The notes beneath the pieces are model-generated. The model did not search any database, was not told where the DNA came from, and saw only the letters and a list, made by a program, of their open reading frames with translations. From a virus, in the IMG/VR virus record IMGVR_UViG_3300049893_000662, positions 1 to 33,858 of that record: DNA of 33,858 nucleotides. One strand, written 5' to 3'. Position numbers and translations under genes: made by a program. Shown piece after piece: positions 1 to 7,734 of the stretch (positions are counted from its first letter, which is position 1; the number at the start of each line of letters is the position of its first letter).

Positions 1-1659
1 GTCCTCTGCTTGTTCGTGGTTTGCTGGAACCCAATCGCAGTTCAGAAATACGACCGTATCTATGACTTTCTGTAATCCGTCAATACCCATACCGGCTGCC
101 AAAAGACTAAAACATCCGATTTTAGCTTTCCCGCTGGTCAATCTATCAATACTTTCCTGCCGTTTATCTCTGTTCATATCACCCGTTAAAAGGGCAGCTT
201 TGTCCCCATAATGTTCTGTCAAGAAACGGAGAGGGTCGAGATAGTTGCTGAATATCAAGATTGACCTATCGTTATCTAAAAACTCGTCAATCATTTCCAT
301 CAATCGTGGCATTTTCTTTTGGATAAGAAATGCTTGAAGTTTTGGCATATGGGTGACCGAAGGTTTTCCGTCCACTTTCCATTTACCAAAGACTTCTTTG
401 AGTAGTTCTTGATATTCCTTCTTTTCTTCTTTAGTAAGTTCTACATACAGGTCATTTCGTTGTTTTGCAGGAAGTTCTGTAAGTACTTCACTTTTCTTTC
501 TGCGAATGACCAAATCTTTTGTACGGTCGTGGAGGTCTTGTAGGTTTCGTGGAGCATCACCTTTCCATCCACCATAGCGTTCCACAAAGTGATAGAAGTT
601 ATTAAATCGTTCTTTATCCAAGAAGTTTAATAAACTAAATGCTTCGATTGGACGAGACATCACAGGAGTTCCCGTCAAGAAAATACTATACTTGGTTTTA
701 ATCCCAGGATACTTTCTACGTTCCTTCCACGACCCCAAGATACTTTTTGCTCTAATGGTTTGTCTATTCTTTAGGTAAGTGGCTTCGTCACACACCAAGA
801 GGTCAAACTTTTGGTCACGGAGTGATTTACTAATCTTAGCCACTGCGTCATAATGGACGATGTGGAATTGATTATCCAGTTCACCATAATAATGTTTACT
901 ATCCCAAATGGTAGATTTCTTACCAGTGAACTTTTTTATCTCACGTTGCCAGTTCACCACAACCGAAAGTGGGCAGACAATCAACGTTTTAAGATTATGA
1001 TGTTGTGCATATCCGATTGCTTGTGCCGTCTTACCCAAACCAGGTGCGTCTGCAATCAAACAACGACCACCTGCTCTATCGACGAACTGGACACCGACCT
1101 TTTGATATGGGTAAAGATTGAGTTGCATCCCTTTGATTTTGAAATCTGTATCTTCTTGACTACGGATTTCGTCAAGGTCTTGTCTGCGAGATTTAAGTTC
1201 CTCAACCTTGTCCAATACTTTCTTGTCACACTTAATATTCGTGAATATCGTAAATAGTTTCGGAAGATGCACGACTGGGAATTCCCAGTGCTTTTCATCG
1301 TTGTTCCATTTACGACCATCAATCTCATACTTAAATTTTGCCAACATCACCTTATCGTATGGCATAATAATAGCAGCGGTCTTATTATCTATTAATAACA
1401 CCTCTACTTTATCACTTGATTGCTTGGGTAAGTCTTTGTATGAGATAGTTGGATTATTAGTTCTGGGGAGGTCGAGTTCACTAACATCTTCACCCATTAA
1501 CGTTTTTGCTGCAGCGATTCTCCACTGCTCAGGTAATCCCTCTTGCCCAGACATCCACTCCAAATACGAAGGAACACTCCGTGCAACGTGTGCTAGGGAG
1601 TGTCCTTTAAATCTACCCCACGTAAAGATTACGTGTTCAGCCGACTTGTGGATTTCCAT
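1..1659 (-). CDS. SNF2/SMARCAL1-like DNA helicase, C-terminus cut by window edge
   Basis: Reading the minus strand from the ATG at 1659 gives 553 codons open to position 1, so the 3' end lies outside the window. Residues 10-52 (FTWGRFKGHSLAHVARSVP) resemble the small DUF3820/exonuclease X C-terminal-type domain. Residues 85-141 resemble the HARP-like domain of SMARCAL1 relatives (GRKWNNDEKHWEFP). The SNF2 ATPase follows: Walker A DAPGLGKT at 204-211, DEAT box at 291-294 (instead of DEAH), LTGTP at 328-332, and C-lobe motif FSLLAAGMGIDGLQ at 517-530. The sequence ends at NHEQAED, where motif VI should begin. The family remodels or anneals DNA using ATP, and phage members act in recombination, repair or fork restart. 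The start overlaps the upstream gene by 23 bases, which suggests translational coupling. It is the last visible gene of the radical SAM operon, but a functional link to that enzyme is not evident. Confidence 0.9.
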   Translation of the reverse strand, partial: MEIHKSAEHVIFTWGRFKGHSLAHVARSVPSYLEWMSGQEGLPEQWRIAAAKTLMGEDVSELDLPRTNNPTISYKDLPKQSSDKVEVLLIDNKTAAIIMPYDKVMLAKFKYEIDGRKWNNDEKHWEFPVVHLPKLFTIFTNIKCDKKVLDKVEELKSRRQDLDEIRSQEDTDFKIKGMQLNLYPYQKVGVQFVDRAGGRCLIADAPGLGKTAQAIGYAQHHNLKTLIVCPLSVVVNWQREIKKFTGKKSTIWDSKHYYGELDNQFHIVHYDAVAKISKSLRDQKFDLLVCDEATYLKNRQTIRAKSILGSWKERRKYPGIKTKYSIFLTGTPVMSRPIEAFSLLNFLDKERFNNFYHFVERYGGWKGDAPRNLQDLHDRTKDLVIRRKKSEVLTELPAKQRNDLYVELTKEEKKEYQELLKEVFGKWKVDGKPSVTHMPKLQAFLIQKKMPRLMEMIDEFLDNDRSILIFSNYLDPLRFLTEHYGDKAALLTGDMNRDKRQESIDRLTSGKAKIGCFSLLAAGMGIDGLQKVIDTVVFLNCDWVPANHEQAED

Positions 1660-1876
1660 CTGTTGAAATCTTAATGTACTTCATCGTTTCCATATCCAAC
1701 CGCCATCCTTCTTGTGGGAGTAATCCCATCATTAGCATTAGTTCAATATTAGCATCTTGCAACTCTTGTAATGATTTCTGTTGGTATTCACGGATACGAT
1801 TATTGTGTAGTTCAATTAGTTGACGGATTGCCAACGGAACTGGTGCTTCTGTCATTTGCTTTTGTTCTTCTGTCAT
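1637..1876 (-). CDS. Small hypothetical phage protein (79 aa)
   Basis: A short charged, mostly helical-looking protein beginning MTEEQKQMTEAP, with a central stretch rich in Glu, Gln and Leu (residues 20-50) that could form a helix. No signal peptide, membrane segment or Cys motif is visible and I do not recognise the family. The start is supported by a purine-rich ribosome site (GAAAGGTG) ending about 4 bases before the ATG, inside the end of the upstream methyltransferase gene, whose stop lies one base away. The 3' end overlaps the helicase start by 23 bases. Tight packing on both sides supports a real gene co-expressed with its neighbours; function unknown. Confidence 0.75.
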   Translation of the reverse strand: MTEEQKQMTEAPVPLAIRQLIELHNNRIREYQQKSLQELQDANIELMLMMGLLPQEGWRLDMETMKYIKISTDGNPQVG

Positions 1877-1877
1877 A

Positions 1878-3359
1878 TTACACCTTTCTCTTAAATAGTT
1901 GTGCCATATCGTCCTGACGATGGATTAACTTACCTGCTGGTTCCCATTCTTGGTCAAGACCAGTAACCTTCATAATATTATCAATTGAACCATACTGCTG
2001 TGTCCAATCACAGGTCAAGTTAATGAGTAATAGGTCTGTCTTGTCATAGAGTTGCTTACGAACCTGCTCTGCGGTTGCCCGAGTAGTCTCTAATAAACGA
2101 CCTGGCATTAAGAGTACTAAACTGTACATATCTTCTTTCCAAGTGTTTAATTCAAAAATACTTCCCATCGTAAAGACGCCCCAGTGAATTGTGGTTGCGG
2201 CAGACATACAACGTTGTCTATCCATTTCCACACCATGTGGTACTAAATCAAATCTGTCTCCAACCACACGACCTAATAAGACACCATTACCACACCCCAA
2301 GTCAAGAACATTACCACCAGGAATATATTTCATATCACCGATTGCATCAATAATAACTTGGTGGAAGTGATCCATAGCTTCCTTATTACTAAATCCATTT
2401 TCTTCCCACATCGAAGTATCTTCAAGAGACTTAGCAAATGAAATAGTTTTTGTAACTGGCTTGACTTTAATTTTCTTTTGATTGTATGGATAGGTAATAC
2501 CCGACATACCATCTACTGGATATTCGTGGGCATGTTTCTGAACTACGTACTTCCACGGAGTCATGTCCGTGCGAGAAGAAATTTTATTGATGGGAGTGCG
2601 AATTTCTGCAATTCCATGCAGTGCTGACCATTCTACAGGCCACGACAGTAATTCGTAAATCCAATCAATTTGTTCACTATATCCCAACTTACGACCAAGT
2701 TCTGCCATCTTCATACCAAGTTCTTCGGTAGCTTTGCAGTTAAATGAGCATGGAAGATGAGATACTAATCGTACACCCTGCCAACGCCACAAGATATTAC
2801 ATTCTGGTGGTGTATCTGCCTTGATGTGGATGGTTGTATGTGTTTCATCGTCATCATCCAACTGCATATCGTCCGATGCCATCGTCCACGTAGAATCCAC
2901 AAATCCTTGGTTGACCCAATACTTCATAAAGTGATTGGTACAACACGTAGGATATCCAAGCAAACGACCAGCTTCACGGTCACGAATATTTGGTTCTGCC
3001 TGCCAAATATTAAACCATTCATCAGCCATTGCTTCCGATTTAGTAAATACTACACGAACGTTATAATCACCACCAGTATGTGGTGTGCTAGTTGAAGAGT
3101 AGGTTTTTGCTTTACCTTCTTTCGCAATAGGAACTACGAGCACACCGTACTTTTTATATTCGTCGATAAGTCTTGTAAGTTCTGCGGGTGACACAATATC
3201 CAACGAGGATGGACGAATATCGTGCACAACTGACATACGTTCTATATGCCGCCAGACACCGTTTATTGAAGCAATAATCGGTTCATACTTAATTCTATTT
3301 TCCATACTTGTCCACTGCACCCGAGTCCAATCGGGTAAGACATGCTTTATTCTTCGCAT
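1878..3359 (-). CDS. DUF483-like domain fused to SAM-dependent methyltransferase
   Basis: A 493-residue two-part protein. The N-terminal half has GYPTCC at 135-140 and HLPCSFNC at 201-208, a paired-cysteine pattern resembling DUF483-type proteins and suggesting a metal site. The C-terminal part (about 325-493) is a class I Rossmann methyltransferase: motif I NVLDLGCGNG at 350-359 and an acidic motif II-like end GVEMD at 376-380. The family moves a methyl group from S-adenosylmethionine; the substrate cannot be read from sequence. The ATG follows a strong AGAAGGGG site, 20 bases after the small HADH-box gene, with the radical SAM gene beyond that. A SAM methyltransferase beside a radical SAM/SPASM enzyme and repeat proteins is a common arrangement in peptide modification loci, so I infer action on the same substrate. 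A DNA, RNA or small-molecule target is possible. The methyltransferase call is firm; the DUF483 assignment is moderate. Confidence 0.82.
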   Translation of the reverse strand: MRRIKHVLPDWTRVQWTSMENRIKYEPIIASINGVWRHIERMSVVHDIRPSSLDIVSPAELTRLIDEYKKYGVLVVPIAKEGKAKTYSSTSTPHTGGDYNVRVVFTKSEAMADEWFNIWQAEPNIRDREAGRLLGYPTCCTNHFMKYWVNQGFVDSTWTMASDDMQLDDDDETHTTIHIKADTPPECNILWRWQGVRLVSHLPCSFNCKATEELGMKMAELGRKLGYSEQIDWIYELLSWPVEWSALHGIAEIRTPINKISSRTDMTPWKYVVQKHAHEYPVDGMSGITYPYNQKKIKVKPVTKTISFAKSLEDTSMWEENGFSNKEAMDHFHQVIIDAIGDMKYIPGGNVLDLGCGNGVLLGRVVGDRFDLVPHGVEMDRQRCMSAATTIHWGVFTMGSIFELNTWKEDMYSLVLLMPGRLLETTRATAEQVRKQLYDKTDLLLINLTCDWTQQYGSIDNIMKVTGLDQEWEPAGKLIHRQDDMAQLFKRKV

Positions 3360-3378
3360 AACCCCTTCTGTGTTTAAA

Positions 3379-3747
3379 TTAAACCTTCAACTTACTCTTT
3401 TCTTCTGCGATAATCTTTTGTAAGAAGGACTTCCAGGAATTTCCAGTACTTTCTTCTACAGGTGCCGATGACGAAGTACCGTACTTTGCTTCATACGCCG
3501 CTGCGTAACGACCAGTCTCGTCGTAATGGTCGGCATGCCCATCCGTCATATCAAATTCTTCTTGACCACCAATAACTTGTGATGTAATACTTACGGGAAC
3601 TACTTCTGCAACGGTTTCGGTTGCCACACGAAATTCTGCTGGTACTTCCTTTAGTACTCCTGACTCAACCAGTTCTTTAACTACTGCGAACTTTTGACCA
3701 TATGCACCGGATGCATCTACGTGGTCTGCGTGTAATTGCGGAATCAT
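3379..3747 (-). CDS. Small protein with two HADH boxes, possible carrier or substrate of the radical SAM enzyme
   Basis: A 122-residue protein with no recognised family. It has two copies of a motif also present at the end of the adjacent radical SAM enzyme: HADHVDASGAY at residues 6-16 and HADHYDETGRYA at 71-82, the second followed by AYEAKYG. Between them lies a Val/Glu-rich segment (about 20-65). The C-terminus (103-122) is a basic amphipathic helix-like stretch. There are no cysteines, signal peptide or membrane segments. The start has a good AGAGGAT site; the gene lies 30 bases after the radical SAM gene and 19 bases before the methyltransferase gene. By position and motif sharing it could be a precursor, a recognition partner or an assembly factor. 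None is proven. An alternative is that the box is a phage docking tag unrelated to catalysis. Confidence 0.78.
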   Translation of the reverse strand: MIPQLHADHVDASGAYGQKFAVVKELVESGVLKEVPAEFRVATETVAEVVPVSITSQVIGGQEEFDMTDGHADHYDETGRYAAAYEAKYGTSSSAPVEESTGNSWKSFLQKIIAEEKSKLKV

Positions 3748-3777
3748 ACATATCCTCTTTTTGTAATAAGTAATTGT

Positions 3778-5088
3778 TTATGGTAAATATCCATATTTCT
3801 GTTCAAACTCAATCGCATATCTGCCTGTTTCATCTGTATGGTCGGCGTGTGGTTGGTTACCACTCGATTGATTACGTAGATATTGAGTAATGAAGTTTTC
3901 AATATCGAAGTTGCCTCTTAAGTATTCCTTAATATATGCTAATCTAATTTCAACTCCTCTACTATAACCATACATTAAGACATCTTCGTACTTCTTTAAA
4001 TCTGGACTGAGAGAAAGTGGTACCTCACCTTTTTGCACCATCAACTTTTCAAAGATACCAAATGCTACCTTCCAGTTCATGCAAGTATCGGTTCTATTTC
4101 TCCAATCCATATCTGCTCCTGTACCAGGGCAGTGTGATTTACACATAATGAAGAACCGACATCCTTGACAACCACCATATTCTTGCGGGGTATTATATAA
4201 CGCCATTTGACGTTCAAATCCGTCAATATCTGCTTTAATCCAATTAATACCTTCTTTATTACCACGACCACAGTTTGCCTTATTACCTTGGGAGTCAATA
4301 CCTTGTACAGCGTGTGTTGTATATGGGTCACACGATAAAAATGTACACGTTGCATCATTATCACGTGCCAGCAACATATCTTCTACGTCACGGAAAATGT
4401 CGAAGTTGAATGGACGCTTACCAGGAACGTTTAACTCACCAATTTCGAATTCCCACATATCTAGAAGAAATTCAATATTTTGTTCTGGGGTCAGAGCTAG
4501 TGTTTCACCAACTGAGCTATGGTCAATTTCTAATGGATGAAGTCGAGCACCAGGTACACCCCATGCCTGCAATTCTTTAATCCATGCCTTAAATCGTTCG
4601 CGATACTTTGGTAACCCGTTCTTTTTATGAATGGTAATAATCAGTCCAATAGAAATATTATTTTCTAGACACTTCTTGATAGCCTCGAATGATTTCTTCG
4701 TTGCTGCTCTAGTCTTTTCAAGCGACCCAGCCCAACGGGTATCATTCATTTCATCAGGTCCGTCAAGAGAAACACCGACATGAACGTTATATTTCTTGAA
4801 CATTTCGATATGACGATCTGTAATTAATACGCCATTTGTTTGGATACCGTTACTTCCGTAACGTTCGTATCCCCACTTAAAAATAGTTTCTAAGTCGTCA
4901 ATATCAGTTAATAATGGTTCACCACCAAATAGAGTAAAGTTACCACCCTCCTTTTCCAGTCCTTCTAACATTTTTTCAAGAGAATATGTTTTTTGACGGA
5001 AATTTCCTGCGTCACGCATAGGATGCTCGTAACAATACGGGCAACTTAAATTACACATTACTCCAACTGGTTCCAATTCAATCGTCAT
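3778..5088 (-). CDS. Radical SAM/SPASM peptide-modifying enzyme with HADH-box C-terminal tail
   Basis: A 436-residue radical SAM enzyme. The [4Fe-4S] motif is C12-x3-C16-x2-C19 in MCNLSCPYCYE, and the SAM-binding GGEP lies at 55-58. Eight further cysteines (248, 253, 273 in NCGRG, 307, 310, 316, 320 and 336) form a SPASM-type C-terminal domain that normally holds auxiliary Fe-S clusters. This combination is typical of anaerobic sulfatase maturases and RiPP maturases acting on peptides or proteins through the 5'-deoxyadenosyl radical. The last 23 residues (414-436) carry HADHTDETGRYA followed by FEQKYG, an appendage not needed for the fold and shared with the next gene. The ATG has a CGAGG site and lies about 23 bases downstream of the expected start of a sigma70-type promoter. 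Upstream lie the His-Thr-Asp/Asn repeat proteins, the leading candidate substrates. Enzyme class is near certain; the reaction is unknown. Confidence 0.95.
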   Translation of the reverse strand: MTIELEPVGVMCNLSCPYCYEHPMRDAGNFRQKTYSLEKMLEGLEKEGGNFTLFGGEPLLTDIDDLETIFKWGYERYGSNGIQTNGVLITDRHIEMFKKYNVHVGVSLDGPDEMNDTRWAGSLEKTRAATKKSFEAIKKCLENNISIGLIITIHKKNGLPKYRERFKAWIKELQAWGVPGARLHPLEIDHSSVGETLALTPEQNIEFLLDMWEFEIGELNVPGKRPFNFDIFRDVEDMLLARDNDATCTFLSCDPYTTHAVQGIDSQGNKANCGRGNKEGINWIKADIDGFERQMALYNTPQEYGGCQGCRFFIMCKSHCPGTGADMDWRNRTDTCMNWKVAFGIFEKLMVQKGEVPLSLSPDLKKYEDVLMYGYSRGVEIRLAYIKEYLRGNFDIENFITQYLRNQSSGNQPHADHTDETGRYAIEFEQKYGYLP

Positions 5089-5117
5089 ATAACCTCGTGA
5101 TTAATAAATCATTTTAT

Positions 5118-5146
5118 AATATATCAGGATAATACAGATTTGTCAA
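5118..5146 (-). promoter_or_regulatory. Sigma70-type promoter for the radical SAM operon
   Basis: On the minus strand a perfect -35 TTGACA (5141-5146) and a -10 TATATT (5118-5123) are separated by exactly 17 bases. Transcription would start near 5111, giving a leader of about 23 bases that includes the CGAGG ribosome site. This is the only clear host-type promoter I see in the window. It suggests the modification and helicase genes can be expressed by unmodified host RNA polymerase, earlier than or separately from the fibre genes upstream. Confidence 0.7.
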
Positions 5147-5152
5147 GCCCAA

Positions 5153-5992
5153 TTATGGACCAACTAATACTGGTTGGTCACTATGTGGCGTGGTGTTATC
5201 TGTATGTGCTGCTGCGATATCGGTGTGCGATGCGTTTGTGGTGTTGTCTGTGTGCGCTGCGTTGATTGTTGTATTCGTGAACGGTGTGGTACTATCTGTA
5301 TGTGCGGCAGTGATTGTAGTATTTGTAAATGGTATAGTTGTATTACTAAACGCTGTGGTGTTGTCTGTGTGCGCAGCTGCGATGTTAGTGTGCGATGCGT
5401 TGGTAGTATTGTCGGTGTGTGCTGCTGCGATATCGGTATGCGATGCTGCGATGTTAGTGTGGGATGCGTTTGTGGTATTATCTGTGTGAGCAGCTGCGAT
5501 GTCTGTATGTGATGCGTTGGTAGTATTATCGGTATGTGCTGCTGCGATATCTGTGTGTGCCGCTCCAACATTACTGTGTGCGATGTTGGTATGTGATGCT
5601 GGTGTGGTTGAGTTTGAGAACGGTGTTGTACTATTTGAGAAGTTAGTTGTGTTGTCTGTATGTGCTGCCCCAATATTGGTGTGAGCGGCTGTAATATTCG
5701 TATGTGCGGCACCGATGTTTGTATGTGCAGCACCGATATTTGTATGCGCCGCACCAATATTACTATGTGCGATGTTTGTGTGTGACGTACCAATATTAAC
5801 GAACGCTATATTACTAAATGGTGTGGTACTATTAGAAAACCCAACATTACTAAATGGTGTAGTTGAATTTGAGAAGTTAGTTGTACTATTAGAAAATCCA
5901 ACATTACTAAATGGTGTGGTACTATTAGAAAATGCAAGATTATGATGAGCGATATTAGTATGTGACGTTGCAGGAGTATTGGTATGTGCCAT
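5153..5992 (-). CDS. [H/F]-[S/T]-[N/D] repeat protein, almost entirely repeat (279 aa)
   Basis: From residue 3 to the end, apart from a short tail QPVLVGP, the protein is 39 units of His or Phe, then Ser/Thr, then Asn/Asp, then 2, 4 or 6 linker residues. Examples are [12 protein letters not shown] and HTDNTTNAS. Of 38 unit spacings, 37 are odd (5, 7 or 9 residues); the single exception is 8, at the very start. Phe units occur mainly in the N-terminal third and His-Thr-Asp units in the C-terminal half. There are no cysteines, signal peptide or globular domain. Five-residue units such as TNIAH fit a pentapeptide-repeat-like A(N/D)LXX pattern, so a beta-solenoid or fibrous shaft is plausible. 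It lies 64 bases upstream of the radical SAM gene. I infer a fibre or surface component and candidate substrate. A weak GAGAT site precedes the ATG at 5992. Confidence 0.85.
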   Translation of the reverse strand: MAHTNTPATSHTNIAHHNLAFSNSTTPFSNVGFSNSTTNFSNSTTPFSNVGFSNSTTPFSNIAFVNIGTSHTNIAHSNIGAAHTNIGAAHTNIGAAHTNITAAHTNIGAAHTDNTTNFSNSTTPFSNSTTPASHTNIAHSNVGAAHTDIAAAHTDNTTNASHTDIAAAHTDNTTNASHTNIAASHTDIAAAHTDNTTNASHTNIAAAHTDNTTAFSNTTIPFTNTTITAAHTDSTTPFTNTTINAAHTDNTTNASHTDIAAAHTDNTTPHSDQPVLVGP

Positions 5993-6030
5993 GGGTTATC
6001 TCAAAAAATTAACGCTTAAATTTACACGTA

Positions 6031-6423
6031 CTATCTAGGTACTATAGTTAATATAGCGATTTTAACCACAGGATCTACCATAGGTTGTAATCGGTATATA
6101 TCTCCATCTCTTGTCCATTTACGTTCTTTTGTTTCATCATATTTTGATGCGTATGTGTTTGGTATAGCTGACGCAAATGTTTCTTTCGATATAGCATTTC
6201 CATCGTGATTAAAATGTCCAACACAAAATGTAAAATCATCCGAGTATTGATTATATGAAATCCACCATTTTGCTTGATATGGAAATCCAGAAAATCCTAC
6301 TTGTTGATTAACACCTTCGGGAGTGGTTAAGGTTTCAAACATATCAGGACGTTCACCAGAGGTGTACAATCCAAATAAATTTTGTTCTTGTAAAAAATTT
6401 TTTAATTCTGTTACAGAATTCAT
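6031..6423 (-). CDS. Hypothetical protein between two repeat genes (130 aa)
   Basis: A globular-looking protein rich in aromatic residues (WWISYNQ, FTFCVGHFNHDG) with no family I recognise. It has a single cysteine at the FCVGHF segment, no repeat units, and no membrane segment apart from a mildly hydrophobic C-terminus (VKIAILTIVP). A strong AGGAGAT site precedes the ATG. The gene is sandwiched between two [H/F]-[S/T]-[N/D] repeat genes, 26 bases after one and 38 bases before the other. It may be a cap, chaperone or partner for these proteins, but that rests on position alone. Confidence 0.8.
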   Translation of the reverse strand: MNSVTELKNFLQEQNLFGLYTSGERPDMFETLTTPEGVNQQVGFSGFPYQAKWWISYNQYSDDFTFCVGHFNHDGNAISKETFASAIPNTYASKYDETKERKWTRDGDIYRLQPMVDPVVKIAILTIVPR

Positions 6424-6449
6424 TTTATATCTCCTTAGTTAATAACCTA

Positions 6450-7661
6450 TTATTGACAGAAATCACCAGGATTGCAATATCCCGTTGGAGTTCCTGCACA
6501 AAAACATCCATACTGAGCACATCCGTTATCACACACATCACCAATACACGCACATGTTGTACTATCTCCATGTGGACTTGTACTGTTAGAGAATGCAATA
6601 TTACCATGTCCGCTATTTGTATGCGATGCACCTACATTACTATGTGCAATATTGGTATGTGCCGCACCAACATTCGTATGCGATGCTCCAACATTACTGT
6701 GTCCGATGTTAGTGTGTGACGCCCCTACGTTACTATGTGCAATATTTGTATGTGCTATAGTAGTGTTTGTAAATGCGATATTACTGAACGGAGTAGTGCT
6801 ATTGGAAAACGGAGTTGTGCTATTGGAAAACGGAGTTGTGCTATTGGAAAACGGAGTTGTGCTATTGGAAAACGGAGTTGTATTATCAGTATGCGCCGCT
6901 GCGATGTTAGTGTGTGCTGCTCCAATATTTGTATGTGCTGCGGTAATAGTGGTGTTTGTAAATGCGATATTACTAAATGGTGTGGTTGAATTCGAGAACG
7001 CTGTGGTATTATCTGTATGAGCGGCTGGAATTGTTGTATTGGTGAATGCCGTGGTATTATCGGTGTGTGCTGCAGTGATCGTAGTATTTGTAAATGGTAT
7101 AGTTGTATTACTGAAAGCCGTTGTGTTATCTGTATGAGCGGCTGGAATTGTTGTGTTACTAAAGGCTGTAGTATTGTCTGTGTGTGCTGCTGCTATATCT
7201 GTATGTGATGCTGCGATGTCTGTATGTGATGCGTTTGTGGTGCTATCGGTATGTGCTGCTGCAATATCTGTATGTGATGCGTTGGTAGTATTGTCTGTGT
7301 GTGCTGCGTTGATTGTGGTATTGGTAAATGGTGTGGTATTATCGGTGTGTGCTGCGGTTACGTCGGTGTGACCACGGCGAGCATTACCAACAGAGGATAT
7401 CCATTGCCAGAATGTAGTTTGTACCCACACCGACCCTGCCTTTGCTCCAGCCGCAGCTCCCAAATCAGTAGATGCAATTGTACGGTCAACACCAGTAGCC
7501 GAGATATAATGGAAATCGTTTCCATCTACCCAGATAGACCCAGCCTTAGCTCCCGCAGGACTTGTACCTGCGGTGCCAGTATAATAATATTCATTTCCTG
7601 TTGCGTCAATAAATCTAAAGGTTTCACCATCAACCCATATACTACCAGGTGCCTTAGCCAT
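6450..7661 (-). CDS. Repeat fibre protein with GSIWVDG head and cysteine-rich tip (403 aa)
   Basis: Three parts are visible. Residues 1-97 hold three diverged copies of a short module (PGSIWVDGETFRFIDATG, AGSIWVDGNDFHYISATG and AGSVWVQTTFWQWISSVG), which looks like a beta-rich attachment or oligomerisation head. Residues 98-369 are 39 [H/F]-[S/T]-[N/D] units whose 38 spacings are all 5, 7 or 9; they include five FSN units at 21-base DNA period. Residues 370-403 are a compact tail with eight cysteines in 34 residues (CACIGDVC, NGCAQYGCFC), suggesting disulfides or a metal cluster. Head, shaft and tip together look like a fibre. The GGAG site is 11 bases before the ATG. The repeat domain is a candidate substrate of the radical SAM enzyme encoded downstream. 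A non-fibre secreted or internal virion role cannot be excluded. Confidence 0.87.
   Translation of the reverse strand: MAKAPGSIWVDGETFRFIDATGNEYYYTGTAGTSPAGAKAGSIWVDGNDFHYISATGVDRTIASTDLGAAAGAKAGSVWVQTTFWQWISSVGNARRGHTDVTAAHTDNTTPFTNTTINAAHTDNTTNASHTDIAAAHTDSTTNASHTDIAASHTDIAAAHTDNTTAFSNTTIPAAHTDNTTAFSNTTIPFTNTTITAAHTDNTTAFTNTTIPAAHTDNTTAFSNSTTPFSNIAFTNTTITAAHTNIGAAHTNIAAAHTDNTTPFSNSTTPFSNSTTPFSNSTTPFSNSTTPFSNIAFTNTTIAHTNIAHSNVGASHTNIGHSNVGASHTNVGAAHTNIAHSNVGASHTNSGHGNIAFSNSTSPHGDSTTCACIGDVCDNGCAQYGCFCAGTPTGYCNPGDFCQ
6801..6884 (-). repeat. Four-copy 21-bp tandem repeat inside the repeat fibre gene
   Basis: Four consecutive 21-base units, beginning on the plus strand with attggaaaacggag, each encode FSNSTTP. 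The first three are identical and the fourth differs only at its last bases. Elsewhere the same peptide unit uses different codons, so this block is likely a recent slippage or unequal recombination expansion that keeps the reading frame. Confidence 0.9.
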
Positions 7662-7693
7662 ATCTTAAAATCTCCACATAACATCAACCTCTA

Positions 7694-7725
7694 TATAAGT
7701 AGTATTTTTCATATCTTTACTTATA
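7694..7725 (-). promoter_or_regulatory. Inverted repeat TATAAGTA/TACTTATA upstream of the GSIWVDG repeat gene
   Basis: An 8-base inverted repeat (7694-7701 and 7718-7725, 16-base spacer) lies in the 73-base gap between the collagen-like gene and the repeat gene. The minus strand therefore carries TATAAGTA about 57 bases before the start codon, one base from the T4 late-promoter octamer TATAAATA, and also its complement nearer the start. It may be a late promoter or an AT-rich regulatory palindrome; chance is possible. Confidence 0.35.
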
Positions 7726-7734
7726 AAAACGATG

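Noticed and set aside
853-1666. Plus-strand open frames opposite the helicase
   Set aside because: The minus strand encodes all SNF2 motifs in one uninterrupted frame; the plus frames show no motif and no ribosome site.
3778-5088. Radical SAM gene as QueE, NrdG or another nucleotide-metabolism enzyme
   Set aside because: Those lack the eight-cysteine SPASM-type C-terminus seen here, and no queuosine or ribonucleotide reductase genes are nearby.
5153-5992. Regular short repeats resembling a CRISPR array
   Set aside because: Units are 15, 21 or 27 bases, always in frame, with diverged repeats and no unique spacers. They encode a continuous peptide repeat from a start codon to a stop.
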